In this document: one piece after another, positions 11,815 to 22,603 of the stretch | How positions within the stretch are numbered: the first letter of the stretch is position 1 | How the letters are laid out: every line of letters begins with the position of its first letter | Assembly (NCBI GenBank): GCA_947683625.1 | Contig: CANTUR010000283.1 | Span: 15,075,001-15,139,000 of the forward strand | Source: Mallotus nudiflorus | Taxonomy: Eukaryota; Streptophyta; Magnoliopsida; Malpighiales; Euphorbiaceae | Reading direction: 5' to 3' | Length of the DNA: 64,000 nt | Translations under genes and position numbers: made by a program | The notes under the pieces: generated by a model | Seen by the model: the letters and a program-made list of their open reading frames with translations, nothing else | What the model was told of the DNA's origin: nothing | Database searches by the model: none

Positions 11815-12330
11815 TTAAAGCTTAGGTAAACTAATCACAAGTTCATGTTTACAAAGATCATTCAAAAGCTCAAAATTTACATGTCCTAACCTTTTATGCC
11901 ATGTCCATATGTCATGGGAAATAGAAATTAAGCATTTGATGTTTTTGTTACCATTCTTATTCAAGTCAATAACATAAAAATTATATACTCTTTCACCACT
12001 AAAAATTACTTTATCTTCATCAAGACTACTAACAAAGCAATTTTTAGGATAGAAAGTCACCTTATTTCCTATGTCACATAATTGACTTCTACTTAGAAAA
12101 TTATGTTTAAGAATATTAATAAACAACACATGATGTATAGCTAAGGATTGAGGATTATCAATTTCTCTAATTCCAATAATCTTTCCTTTTGCATTGTCTC
12201 CGAATGTGACATGTCCTTCATCTTTAACATTAAGCTTATTGAATTGCTCCTTATCTCTTGATATGTGCCTTGAACATCCAATGTTGAGATACTACTTGGT
12301 TTTTGTTCTTATGGATTTCAAGCACACTTA
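11815..12330 (-). pseudogene. Copia-2 protease and GAG-pre-integrase domain
   Basis: The protease active site, normally LDSGCSRHM, reads LNIGCSRHI near 12275, so the catalytic Asp is replaced by Asn. It is followed by GHVTFGDNAKGKIIGI. The GAG-pre-integrase zinc domain reads WTWHKRLGHVNFELLNDLCK (about 11900). Collinear with Copia-3 32600-33010. Confidence 0.88.
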
Positions 12331-12359
12331 CATAAAACAATTTAAGTGTTCTTTTGATC

Positions 12360-14420
12360 CTAAAGCTTTCTTGGTCTAGGTTGGTTAGTTTCAAGATAAT
12401 CCAAAGGAAGCAAATTCATATGTAGTCTTCTATAGAAGCATACATTATTGGTATGTCCTTTGATAATGCAATATGAAAATATAATATTTTTAAATTTATT
12501 TTTCATAGGATGATATGCTTTCTTAGTGTGTAAAGCATGTCTTTTATGTTGTGTTGGTGTGTGCTTCCTATAATTCATTTGAGTCATAGTTTGAGACATA
12601 CATTGACAATGATAATGTGCATTTTAAAAGGTTTTTACAATATGTTTATATGTATTGTGTTATGTAGCATGCTTAATATGATTGTGTCTATTATACATAT
12701 AAGCATGCTTAAGTAGAGGTGCTCTTATTTGAGCCTTATCTCTTTGTGTCAATAAAGGATGAGTCTTATGAGACTTTACCTTATTATTTAATACATGAGA
12801 TCTTTTAGCTTTGAAAGATTGAGTCTTAATCAGTTTAGAGGTAGTATGAATAGAATTACATGATGCTTTAATAAATTTAATATGTGATGATGATGAAAAT
12901 GAGATCATTCCATTAGTATATCCAATTCCTTGAGTATCTCATGAAATTTTTTAGAGTCAAGTAAATTATCTAAAATTTCTTTTCCCCTTTGGAATTTTAA
13001 TATGGAATTTTTTAGCTCAACTACCTAATTAGAAAGTTTATGATTTTCATCACTTGCTTTATTGAGTTGCTCTTCTAAGGAGTTAGAAGATTTTAAATCA
13101 CTGGGAAGTTTATTATTTGATTTAACAAGATTAGAAAATTCATTTTTTAACTTCTCAAATTCCTTGGATAAGTTATTAAACTTATGCTTATAATACTTAT
13201 TTCTAGAAAGTAGGCTTTTGCACTTAAGCAAGATTTTGCTCATAATAGAGCTTTCAAAATCATTATCATCATATTCATTATAAGCACAATAATTATCACA
13301 AGAAGAGTTAGAAGTAGATGGTACCCCTTTTTCATCTTTAGAAGCCATGAAGCAAAGATTGGCCACTTCTTGTTATTCCTCTTCCTTTTCGAATTCGGAG
13401 GACTCATCATTCCATGTAGCTTTGAAGACCTTTTTTTTTTATTTATTCTTTGCTCCTTTATTCTTGAATTTGAGTTTGGGACACTCACTATTAATATCTC
13501 TTAGTTTCTTGTGTTGATAGTAAGTAACCTCTTTAGTTTTCTTTTTGTTTTCTCCCTCATACTTCTTGTTGAAATCTTTTGTTCTTGAAGAATTTTTCTT
13601 TCTTAAAAACTTCTTTAAAATAAGCATGACAATTTCACCATCTTCATCACTAAAGCCTTCATTGTTTTCCTCTTCATTATCATGTTATAAAGCTTTTAGT
13701 GATATGCTCTTCTTTATCTCATTTTATTTTTATTCTTCTCCTCTTTGCTTAATTGTAAGCTCATGTGTTAGGAGCTTTCTAATAAGCACATCGGTTGAGA
13801 GTGTTGAAAGATCTTGAGCTTCCTCAATTGAAGTAACCCAATATTCCCAATCCTTATTAGGTAGGATTCTTAGAATCTTATTGTTTACCTCTTCCTTGGT
13901 GAAATGTTTACCAAGTTTTTTTAGGGTTTTAAAAAGAGCATTAAGTCAATTTGTCATTTTCATGATTGACTCTTGAGGCTTCATCTTGAAGAGTTCATAT
14001 TCATACATGTAAAGTTGAACCTTCTTACTTATAACTTGCATGTTGCCTTTATAATGATTTTCCAAGGTCTCCCACGTTTCCTTAGCTGACATGCAATGTT
14101 GAAGCTTACCTTATTCCTCTCTTGTCATAGAAGAGACTAGAGTGATCATAGCCTTTTGTTTTTATGATTTTGCTCCTTTTGTTTTTTATTCCATTAGCTT
14201 CTTATAAGAGTAGATACCACACCATCAATGTTAGTTATAGGTTGCTCCCAACCTTTTGGGATAATATCCTACATTTTAATGGAATCATAATCAAGGTATA
14301 GCTCTATTTTGAAATTCCAATGAGGATAGTCACTACCATTGAAGAATGGTTTAAGTGAAGAAATATTTTATGATTTACTCCATATGATCTTGTATTCTAG
14401 TAATGAAGTTCCTAGAATTC
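12360..14420 (-). pseudogene. Copia-2 gag remnant with coiled-coil region
   Basis: Begins after the primer site with the FFNGSDYPHWNFKIELYL segment (about 14340-14280), the usual N-terminus of Sirevirus gag. An RNA-binding zinc knuckle is recognisable but damaged near 13510 (YYQHKKLRDINSECPKL, with the first cysteines lost). A long charged Lys/Glu/Asn-rich region follows (13366-13025), including KSLLSRNKYYKHKFNNLSKE, predicted to be coiled-coil. Sirevirus gags are known to be long with such a region. Many stops and frameshifts; the exact gag-pol boundary cannot be set. Confidence 0.8.
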
Positions 14421-14422
14421 AT

Positions 14423-14434
14423 GCTTTGATACCA
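14423..14434 (-). other. Copia-2 primer binding site (tRNA-iMet)
   Basis: The minus strand reads TGGTATCAAAGC just inside the 5' LTR, one base off the initiator-Met tRNA complement TGGTATCAGAGC. Confidence 0.9.
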
Positions 14435-14436
14435 AT

Positions 14437-15524
14437 TAAAAGTGCCTTAAAGGGGGTTGAAAAAGGCTAATGAGGTTTTTAGAAATATAAAAATGATTTT
14501 AAGGAATTAAACAAAAATTAAAAGAATATTAAGAAGGAAGAATGAATAACATAATGATTTAAGGAGTTTGGATTTGACAATAATCTTATATCTCCATATA
14601 ACTTATCCTTTCAATTACTTCATAAGATTAAGATTACACAAGAGTTTTATAGTTTACTGTTACAACCTCACAACTTAAGTTTTCAAGGCTTACTTAAAAA
14701 ACCAAATCTTAAGTGTTTCAATGGTAAACACTTAAACTAATTCCACTAAAATATGATCTCACTTCTTAATTTCTTAATCCCAAAAATAGAAGAATAAGAA
14801 TGTCTATTTTAACACTCACCAACTCTCACAAGCATTATACAAATATGAAATGAAATGAAATTAAAGAGAGTTTTGAGAGCTTAACTGAATGTTTAAGAAA
14901 GTATAATGAGTAAACATGTTTCTTAAACTTTCAATTGAACTCTAGGAGTTGTTTATATAGATAAACAACTTAGATTATGGCTATTGGATGCATTGAATAT
15001 GTCTCCAACATCTCTTGCTGATTTTTAAATCATTTTGGACTTATTTCTATTATAATGCTTCTCATAATCATGAGGAGCAAACCTTAACTCGTGAGTGTTA
15101 GTTTGAGGATTGTTGCATTCAAAAATGTCCATTGAATACTGTTAGGACTACCCTTATAAGCTAATCTTTGCTCCTCACAATTGTGAGAAGCATTGACCAT
15201 TTTGTAAAAAATGAGCTCCTAAGACACTATACAAGGTTAGCTCTTAAGGGTCTTATGAGGTGCTCATAAAGTAGACCACTATAAGTCCAAATTTATATAT
15301 TTTCGGTATATAAGTGTTTCTCAAAGATTGTGGACCTGCATAGATTAAGATACTTTATCGAAATGCATATGTACATTCTTTCAAAGAGTATATCATTGTC
15401 TCCTATCATTAAATAATTATTCTTGATAATCAATAAACTTCCTACACACTTAAAGGAAATCATTAGAATCTAAATTGTTTGTCAAAGTCCAAAATTAGGA
15501 GTTTGATCATGCAAATGGTCAACA
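14437..15524 (-). repeat. Copia-2 5' LTR
   Basis: 1,088 bp, collinear with 5145-6247, ending ..GTCAACA before CATCT. Palindromic copies in the U3 portion include CTCACAATTGTGAG near 15175 and a weaker copy near 15058. Confidence 0.93.
14951..14959 (-). promoter_or_regulatory. TATA box of the Copia-2 5' LTR
   Basis: TATATAAAC on the minus strand, conserved in the other LTR (near 5673), lying downstream of the palindrome cluster in the direction of transcription. Confidence 0.6.
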
Positions 15525-15594
15525 CATCTGGTATTGCATGTCTTCTTTCTCAAGTGGATCTCCTTAATGACATAGGTTCTTAAAGTGGTAGAGT

Positions 15595-16120
15595 TTGTTC
15601 TTCTGGAATAATTTCTTGAATGGTAGGTTCTACAATACTATCTTAGTATGCTATGTCTTGAACAAAGTCAGGAATAGAATCCTGATCAATGCCAATAGCA
15701 CCTATAAGAATATCAGTATATTCCTCTTTAAAGACAAAGTCTCTAACTTTTTCTCCCCCTGCAAACTCCACATCCTCAAAGAACTGAGCATTTCCTAATT
15801 TAAAAATTGACTTAGTTGTGGGATTATAAAACTTATACCCCCTAGATCTTTCAGAGTATCTAATAAAATAACAACTAACCATCCTTGAGTCCAATTTATT
15901 TTCATTAAGCCTATAAGGCTTTGCCTTAGCTAGACATCCCCAAACATGCATATGCTTCAAATTAGGCTTTTTGCCAATCTAAAGTTCGTAAAGGGTTTTG
16001 GCAATTGCTTTTATAGGAACCTGTTTAAGGATATATGTTGCAACCTTAAGTGCTTCTCCTTAGTCTAATTTTGGCAAGGTAGAATGAGAAATCATACTCC
16101 TCACCATTTTTTTAAGCGTC
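15595..16120 (-). pseudogene. Copia-1 integrase C-terminal region
   Basis: MKHMHVWGCLAKAKPYRLNE and LDSRMVSCYFIRYSERSRGY (15960 onward) are the conserved C-terminal integrase motifs of this Copia group, followed by an acidic linker toward RT that stops where Copia-2 is inserted (15530). The upstream part (16110-15965) is shifted, with the TLPK..EALKVATYILKQVP motif interrupted by stops. Confidence 0.88.
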
Positions 16121-16125
16121 CTATT

Positions 16126-16572
16126 TCATCTTTTAGCAATGCCATTCATAGCAGGTGAACTTGGCATAGTGTACTTTGGGACAATACTGCATTCCTCTAG
16201 GAATTTAGTAAATGGTCTTGGACGTTGTTCACTTGAACCGTCATATCTACCATAGTATTCACCACCACAGTTATATTTGACACTTTTAATCCTTTTGCTG
16301 AGTTGATTTTCAACCTCAACTTTATAGCTTTTAAACATATCCAACAACTGTGACTTTTCATTAATAAGATATATGTAGCCATATCTAGAAAAATTATTTA
16401 TGAACGTAATAAAATATTGTTGACCATCCCAAGCAGCTATAGGAAATGGCTCACAAATATCTATATGTATAAGTTCTAAGATGTTTGAAGTCTTATTGGC
16501 TTCAAATCTCCTTATATTGGTTTGTTTCCCTTTAATATAGTTAACACATAAATTAAAATCTATAAAGTCCAT
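16126..16572 (-). pseudogene. Copia-1 integrase catalytic core, catalytically dead
   Basis: An open stretch of 148 codons. It has ELIHIDICEPFPIAAWDGQQ (first Asp retained), FINNFSRYGYIYLINEKSQ, RIKSVKYNCGGEYYG and YTMPSSPAMNGIAKR. In active relatives the second motif contains SDRGGE and the last contains NGxAER. Here the second catalytic Asp is Asn (YNCGGE) and the catalytic Glu is Lys (NGIAKR), so two of three catalytic residues are lost although the frame is open. Confidence 0.92.
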
Positions 16573-16599
16573 GGGGGGTTGAGAATTTCATATGACACA

Positions 16600-17090
16600 A
16601 GTCTCTCTATTCTCCATTCAGAGATATGACCTAATCTCTTGTGCCATAATGTAGCTGAATTCTCATCAATTAATTTTCTCTTTACACCTCATGTGCTAAC
16701 TTGCAGGGTTTCATTAAATGAGGCATTGGTATCAAGCAAATAAAGATTATCATAACTTACTAAAGAATCGGAACCAACCAAATTTGAATCATGAAATAAA
16801 CTAAATTTTCCATTCCTAAATAGACAAGAATAATCTGATTTATTTTAAGCGAAAATGGAAATCAAATTATGTCTAAAAGATAGTATAATAAATGTCTCAT
16901 TAAGATCCAAATAAGATCCAATTTTTAACAATAATCTAAATTTCCCTATTGCCTCAACTTTAACCTTCTTGCCATTGCCTATACAGATGTATCTTTTAGC
17001 ATCATTTGGCTTTCAACAACTTAAGTAACCCTGTGTAGACATGTTGATGTGAGTTATTACACTAGTATCTAGCCACCAAGTGTGTTTAGG
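16600..17090 (-). pseudogene. Copia-1 protease and GAG-pre-integrase region
   Basis: The protease site reads WWLDTSVITHINM (17078-17043), with the Asp kept but the DSG/DTG triplet changed to DTS. GNGKKVKVEAIGKF and RHNLISI segments follow. The GAG-pre-integrase motif TLWHKRLGHISEWRIERL lies near 16640-16590. In-frame stops occur, for example after GYLSC and before KSDYSC. Confidence 0.88.
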
Positions 17091-17139
17091 CACCGAAGTT
17101 AAACTAATCTTAGAACAAACTAAATTAAGAAGCATGCCT

Positions 17140-17446
17140 TTGCTATACTTCCTTTTATATTATTCAACTCCATAAAAGAAACAACTATTACCCTTTTTTT
17201 CATTAGGTTTCTTTTGTTGTTTCTTTTTAGGCGCTATATCTACAGCTTTTTTTTATCGTTTATCATTTTGGACAACATACCCATAAAAGTTTTCAGAATG
17301 GCCTTTATGATTGTCATGACTTCGAGAACAATTAAGAAGTTCCCTTGCCATGACCTAAAGTCAGTGCCATTTAGCATAAAAATGCAATTGATACTGGTAG
17401 TAATATTAGCAGAAGTATTCATAACTGAATATAGAATAACAAACAA
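17140..17446 (-). pseudogene. Copia-1 gag remnant with internal deletion
   Basis: MNTSANITTSINCIFMLNGT followed by FRSWQGNFLIVLEVM (17446 to about 17300) is the N-terminus of a Copia gag. It runs almost directly into a Lys-rich stretch and a damaged zinc knuckle (CFFYGVE*YKRKYSKG, about 17190-17145), so the central gag domain of about 150 residues is missing. A stop ends the first part at 17240. Confidence 0.75.
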
Positions 17447-18763
17447 CTAAAACAAGCTCACATAATTTCCAAAAAAAAATCAATAATAAATTCAAATAAA
17501 GGTAAATCCCATCTCAAGATATCAGACACTCCATTAATATTTTGTCTTTGGACAATAATATTAACTTGCAAGTGATATCTCTTGGTGTAGTAATCAAACA
17601 TTGACAATAAGAACATGTCAAACAATAAATCTTTCTGTGAGCCGATTTATTATTCACATGGAAAATCGAATAATCATTACATATTTATTATCACAAATGC
17701 ACATGCAATTTTGTTAAATACTGACCTTCCTTTGGGTCTATCAATACTCACATAAGTTATATGCACACAACCTTTTTTATTTTAAAATAAATTAATTTCA
17801 ACAAGAAAGTTCACTTTGGCAAGATGTTGTTGTAATTAATTTATCTTTATATATATAACCATACCAATATTTGAATTTAAAATTGTATCCAAAATTTCTT
17901 AATTGTATAAATTTCACCAAAAAAAAAATTCCTTAATTGCATTACTGCAGTTTTTTTTAATCCAAAAAACATAAATACTTAAATAGATTTTGCATACTGA
18001 AGGAAAACCAAAATCTTGTACATTGCAAAATATATATAGTGATTTGCAAGCTAAAGAAAAGACAGAAAATTCATTATATATTCCTTATCAAACCAATAAC
18101 ATATAATTGCAAACATAATAAAGGGCCAAAATTTTATAATGAGCAGTACCCATTACAAAAATTGTTCCCATACTGTATTCACATTTTCAAATCAAATGCA
18201 AGTTTGCAAATCAATATAACATGTTGTACTCATGTACACATATAACAAAACAAAAGCCAAAACTTTGCATCCATAACCCATTTATGTATACATACACAGT
18301 AAACAATAAAACACAAATATATGAATGTGTATATATACACACTTGCCATTAACCAAAGAACATGGAAGCAAATCAACAAAAATAGTGGCAAATGGGACCA
18401 AAAGTAACCATACACATTTAATTAATTAAAATATGTATACATGATTTGCCCATAGCTAAATATATACATAATTCCCAATAAACAAAGGGAAACCAAATTA
18501 ATTGGGCCAAAATCATGATATTTGCTAATTAGCCACAACATAAACATATGCAGTATACATATGTACATGTGAATCAATAAAAAATTGCATATATACATGC
18601 ATATGTATATTCCAAACATTGAATTAAAATTCAACAAAAATAAAAAAATTATATAATAAATCAAAATTTACATGTAATTTAATAAAATCATGAAATCATG
18701 TAAACCCAAATATTAATTCACTAAAAATAATAATAATAAAATTATTTCCTAATGATTCAACAT
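17447..18763 (-). other. Copia-1 leader between primer site and gag, no gene
   Basis: 1.3 kb of AT-rich sequence with only chance ORFs rich in Cys, Met, Tyr and Ile, and repeated ATATGTATAC-type motifs. It is unusually long for a leader and may hide a small decayed insertion, but I see no inverted ends or target-site repeats. Confidence 0.45.
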
Positions 18764-18774
18764 CTCTAATACCA
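18764..18774 (-). other. Copia-1 primer binding site (tRNA-iMet)
   Basis: TGGTATTAGAG on the minus strand, two bases inside the LTR, one change from the initiator-Met complement TGGTATCAGAG. Confidence 0.9.
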
Positions 18775-18776
18775 TT

Positions 18777-19256
18777 TGTGGAAAAATTCCCCAAATTAGA
18801 TTAAAACCCTAGAACTCAATCTCATGTTAAATCAATAGAAATCACAACATAATAACAAAAGCATACCTGAATCCATGATTAATCCCCTTAGAGTAGTGTG
18901 GTTGGCCTTCTGAGTCAATATATTTTCTAAGAGAATACCTTTAGGTTTTCTCTGTGTTTCTCTCTAACGATGAGATTTAAAAAGAATTGGAAATTACAAT
19001 GCATATAACCTAAAGACCATGACCACCTTTATATAGATAACTTTTCTATTATCTTTTGGTATTTCTATTTCAACCCATCATTAAAATAGAAATTACCCAT
19101 TAGTCTCTACACATTAATAGCCCCCATCTTTTAGATACATTAAAGCCCAAATTATCCAAATCTGAATGATCACTTTTAATTGGGCTCACCTTATATGACA
19201 ACCTGCAATAAATAATCATTCACATATAAGTCCAACATTGGATTAAGGATCCAACA
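18777..19256 (-). repeat. Copia-1 5' LTR
   Basis: 480 bp. In minus orientation it begins TGTTGGATCC and ends TTTTTCCACA next to the primer site. A TATA box and a long AT-rich U3 are present. The matching 3' LTR is outside the window. Confidence 0.88.
19026..19035 (-). promoter_or_regulatory. TATA box of the Copia-1 LTR
   Basis: TATATAAAGG on the minus strand about 220 bp into the LTR, the expected U3/R position. Confidence 0.65.
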
Positions 19257-21048
19257 GTGTCTACTTTAACTGTTACTAATAATTATTTAATTTATGATTA
19301 TTAGGCCAAATGCATTTAAATGATTGAATATAAACTGTTTTTAGTAATTATTTTCATCTTTTTATCAATGATTAATCTAAGTAAAATTAAAACTTATAAT
19401 AATTGAAGGTTAAGTAGTATAGTAATACCCTTCAAAGCATTTAAGAGTTTGAAAGAAATTAACACTTAAAGGAGAGAAAAGAATAAGAGATCTCTTTTGC
19501 TACAGTCCCTTTTTGTCTTTTTTTTTTCTTCTTTTTTAGCTAAATAATTTGAATCAATCAAGATTTTAGGTTAATTATGTAAGTGTTCATCATCCTAATG
19601 AAGCAATGAGGAGAATTTATGGCAAAAATTCAATGTTTTATTCTATTTGAGGAAAAGTTTAAGACAAGAAAGAATTTCAAAGTTTGAAAATCCACCCATT
19701 TAAATAATTTTGTTGCAAAAGTCTATGATTTGGAGAAATCAATTATTGTGAGGCTTAGTTGACATAGGTGATTTACTTATATGTAGATAATTATATGAAA
19801 AATATTTATTGTGTGCATTGCACTAAAAAATATCAATATTTATATTTTTGATTTATAAATAAGTAGTTTATGCTCGTCCAATAAAAATGAAATATATATT
19901 TATTTTTTACAAATTTGACTATCGAATATAATTAGATATATACGTGCCAGTGGTGACACTAAATAATTCAACTTAGACTATAGTTTTACTTTCAATCTAG
20001 CTCAGTGCATCCCATTGACGATATCTATTTTTATTCAAAAAGATTCTTTTGATAAGTTATAGGAGATACATGTTATTTATCACAATTGAATCTATTATAC
20101 TTACAGAAAGATTTAATTATTCTTTTCTCAAAAATTTCAGATATGTAAGTATACTTCTTGTAGTTGAAAAATATTAATAATGATTTTTCTTATGTTTACA
20201 GTGCTATTCACTGATCATATCTTGGAAATTCAAGTTATCATCACTAATGATTCCTTTTTCTTGCAATTTTTAATATCATTATAATGTGGAGCAAATTGCT
20301 TTGGAGTTTTGTGATGGTTTTTTCTAGTCAAAAGTGCACATGGGTTAATTTAAAGACTATAACTTTTGGGTCTGAATGAACTACGGGGCCTATAATATAT
20401 CCAATTAAAGTTGATTCAAAGACCTATACAAATTAAGGTTTACCTATAATCGACTAGATTTTAGGTCTAAATTCAGTTGTTTAAGGTCTCAAAATTAACT
20501 TAGAAGTTTATGTTTTTTTTTTGGATTTTTAATCTTTTACCCTTTTGTTTTAGGGTTTTTATTTATGTAGTATTTATTTGTCAATTCTTGGATGTTTTAG
20601 ACAATTTTTTGTCATTTGAATAGAATTTCTATTTTCTTCTAATTTTTGATATTCTTATTTCGAGAATTAATAAATTTGGATGCTTATTTACCTAGGTATT
20701 CTTAGACTAACAAGGGTAATGGAAGGTTGTGGATGGTATTCGTGCACGAATCAATGTTTTTTTAACATTTATCTCTTTCAAATTAGGCTTCCGCTATGTA
20801 ACATTCCATGATCAATTATTCCTTTTACAATAGCCTTTTTAGCCATAAAAGAGCAATTTTTCTTTAGATTTGTTTCATCAATTTTTTTATATGGGCTTAT
20901 AATAAGGAGAAGTCTTTTGAATTTTTGATGTTTAATTACTTAATTTTTGACTTGTTTGATACTAGACGATGCATGCCTTTTTTGTGAGATATAATTGAGC
21001 AATATAATGTAATTTTATTTATTTATTTATTTTGGTTATAACAGTGCA
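19257..21048. other. AT-rich flank upstream of the IPT pseudogene, no gene seen
   Basis: No open frame with a recognisable product on either strand, no inverted ends and no target-site pair. It may contain the former 5' flank of the IPT gene. Confidence 0.5.
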
Positions 21049-21829
21049 AGCATCATTAACACAACTAGTGATGGTACTCAAGACCATAATAAGAAGAAGG
21101 TTGTGTTCATAGTTGGAGCAATTGGCACTAGAAAAATAAAGCTTTCCATTGATTTAACTACCAATTTCAAAGCTAAAATCATCAATTCTGACAAAATCCA
21201 AGTTTATCAGGGACTTGATATTGTAACTAACAAGGCTATTTAGGTTGAACATAAGGGCATCCTTCACTATTTTCTAGGCTTTCTTCAAGATCCTAAAGTA
21301 GACTTCACCATCCATGATTTCTACACCTATGTCCATAAGTCCTTGAATCATATCATAAAAAAATGGATGCACTCCCATTATTATAAGAGGATCAAACACA
21401 TACATCAAAGCACTTGTGGAGGATAAATTCTTTAAGGAGAAGTTTATTTCTTGCCTTTTATGGATGGATGTTCAATTGCCTATTCTGTACAGGTACATAT
21501 TGAAAAGGATTGATCAGTTGGTGGAAGTAGGACTTGTCAATGAAATTTATGAATTTTTCACTCCTGGAATTGATTATTTCAAAGAGATTTAGAGAGCAAT
21601 TGGTGTGCCTGAGATGGTAAAGTACTTTCTCACTGAGAAAAAATGGCTGATAAAGCATCTAAGAAAGTGTTGCTTGAGACTGCTGTTGAAGAGAATAAAG
21701 AAAATACATGCAAACTACTAAATTTTCAGCTAGGGAAGATCAATGCATTTAGAGATGAACTTGGATAGAAATCACATAGACATAATGCTACTTCTGTATT
21801 TGAGAAGAGAGGAATAAAGGTAGAAGATG
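21049..21829 (+). pseudogene. IPT: Adenylate isopentenyltransferase (cytokinin synthesis) pseudogene, main part
   Basis: IPT enzymes transfer an isopentenyl group to adenine nucleotides, the first step of cytokinin synthesis. Recognisable blocks are VVFIVGAIGTRKIKLS (P-loop; the family has GATGTGKSKLS), INSDKIQVYQGLDIVTNKA, PIII.GSNTYIKALVED, LLWMDVQLPILYRYIL, IDQLVEVGLVNEIYEFF and RAIGVPEM. The order and spacing fit adenylate-type plant IPTs. Lesions: Gly and Ser replaced in the P-loop, TAG stops near 21241 and 21590, and a frameshift in the A-run near 21358. The start codon is not identified. The C-terminus ends at GIKVED, where MULE-1 is inserted; the frame resumes at 53139 with DAWKKMVLNPS. 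Confidence 0.88.
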
Positions 21830-21901
21830 GGGCAATTTACCAATTTATAGTGAAAATTGAAACTAATTACCAATTTATGGTACTTTTCAAAGCTTTTCCA
21901 A
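21830..21901 (+). repeat. MULE-1 left terminal inverted repeat
   Basis: About 72 bp matching the complement of 53068-53138, strongest over the first 35 bases. ACCAATTTAT occurs twice inside it, about 32 bp apart. Confidence 0.85.
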
Positions 21902-22080
21902 AAGTTTTTTTTTGTTAAAGAAATGCATTTCGCCAGCTAAAATGGTAAGACAAATTTGGCCACCTTCTTCTCGCCATTGGTAGAGGGGAAATGAGAAAAA
22001 AAAATTATTTTTTATTATTTTCACCATTGATAATGGCAAAATAGATGCACAGAAAACCAAAATTATTGCCACAGATGAAC

Positions 22081-22298
22081 ATGACAAGACTAAGTGAAAC
22101 ATGCACTACATGCTTTCTCATTTCACCTGTGCCACTGGCAATATGCCTCAGGCATTTCACCTATCTAAATGGTAAAATGCATGATGGACATGACAAGACC
22201 AAGTGAAACAGGCACTGTAGGCTTTCTCATTTTGCTTGTGCCACTGGCGATATGCCTTAAGCATTTCACCTTTTTAAATGGCGAAGTTATTGAGGAGA
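22081..22298 (+). repeat. Tandem 109-bp repeat in the MULE-1 left subterminal region
   Basis: Two adjacent copies starting ATGACAAGACYAAGTGAAAC at 22081 and 22190, each containing GTGCCACTGGCRATATGCC and CATTTCACC. No coding content. Confidence 0.85.
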
Positions 22299-22558
22299 AA
22301 TGGTTCTCCTTTCCACATGGTCACCAAGTCCCATCAGATGCAGAGATTCTTCATCAAATCATCAAAGATTCAGTGTTTTTTTAAGGAAATGGGGGCTGGC
22401 AATGATTCACCCATTTCGTTAGTAAGAGAGGCAAAATGGATGAAATTTTTTTGCCTTTAATAGCAGCACCATCCAAATGAATTCTCACAACTAAAACTCT
22501 CAGTCTCACTCTGGTGCTATTGCTTTCAAAATCTTATTCTTCTTTCATTTTCTTGCTC

Positions 22559-22603
<45 letters not shown>

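Larger units (their letters stand above)
5145..15524 (-). mobile_element. Copia-2: Sirevirus-like Ty1/copia element nested in Copia-1
   Basis: A 10,380-bp element bounded by the duplicated CATCT (5140-5144 and 15525-15529). In minus order it has a 5' LTR (14437-15524), an initiator-Met primer site, gag with a coiled-coil region, protease, integrase, reverse transcriptase, RNase H, an extra ORF (8540-7309), repeated purine tracts and a 3' LTR (5145-6247). Long LTRs, about 10-kb length, multiple polypurine tracts, LTR palindromes and a post-pol ORF are known traits of the Sirevirus (SIRE/Maximus) lineage. The two LTRs differ by many substitutions (roughly 85-90% identical by eye), so the insertion is old. 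All ORFs are broken. Confidence 0.95.
1..19256 (-). mobile_element. Copia-1: outer Ty1/copia retrotransposon, 3' end beyond the window
   Basis: Read on the minus strand, a 480-bp LTR (18777-19256), an initiator-Met primer site, gag remnant, protease, integrase, reverse transcriptase and RNase H follow in Copia order. The element is interrupted twice: by a family B solo LTR (295-3495) and by Copia-2 (5145-15524). Pol continues across both insertions, and each insertion is flanked by a 5-bp direct repeat. Positions 1-294 are the untranslated stretch after RNase H; the 3' LTR is not in the window. The element's own TSD candidate on the right is GTGTC (19257-19261), but its partner cannot be seen. 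All domains carry stops or frameshifts, so this is a dead copy. Confidence 0.88.

Noticed and set aside
13545..13817. Plus-strand ORF of 90 codons
   Set aside because: Antisense shadow of the Copia-2 gag.
18039..18664. Three ORFs of 60-80 codons near the Copia-1 leader
   Set aside because: Cys/Ile/Tyr/Met-rich noise from ATATGTAT repeats; not conserved in any frame.
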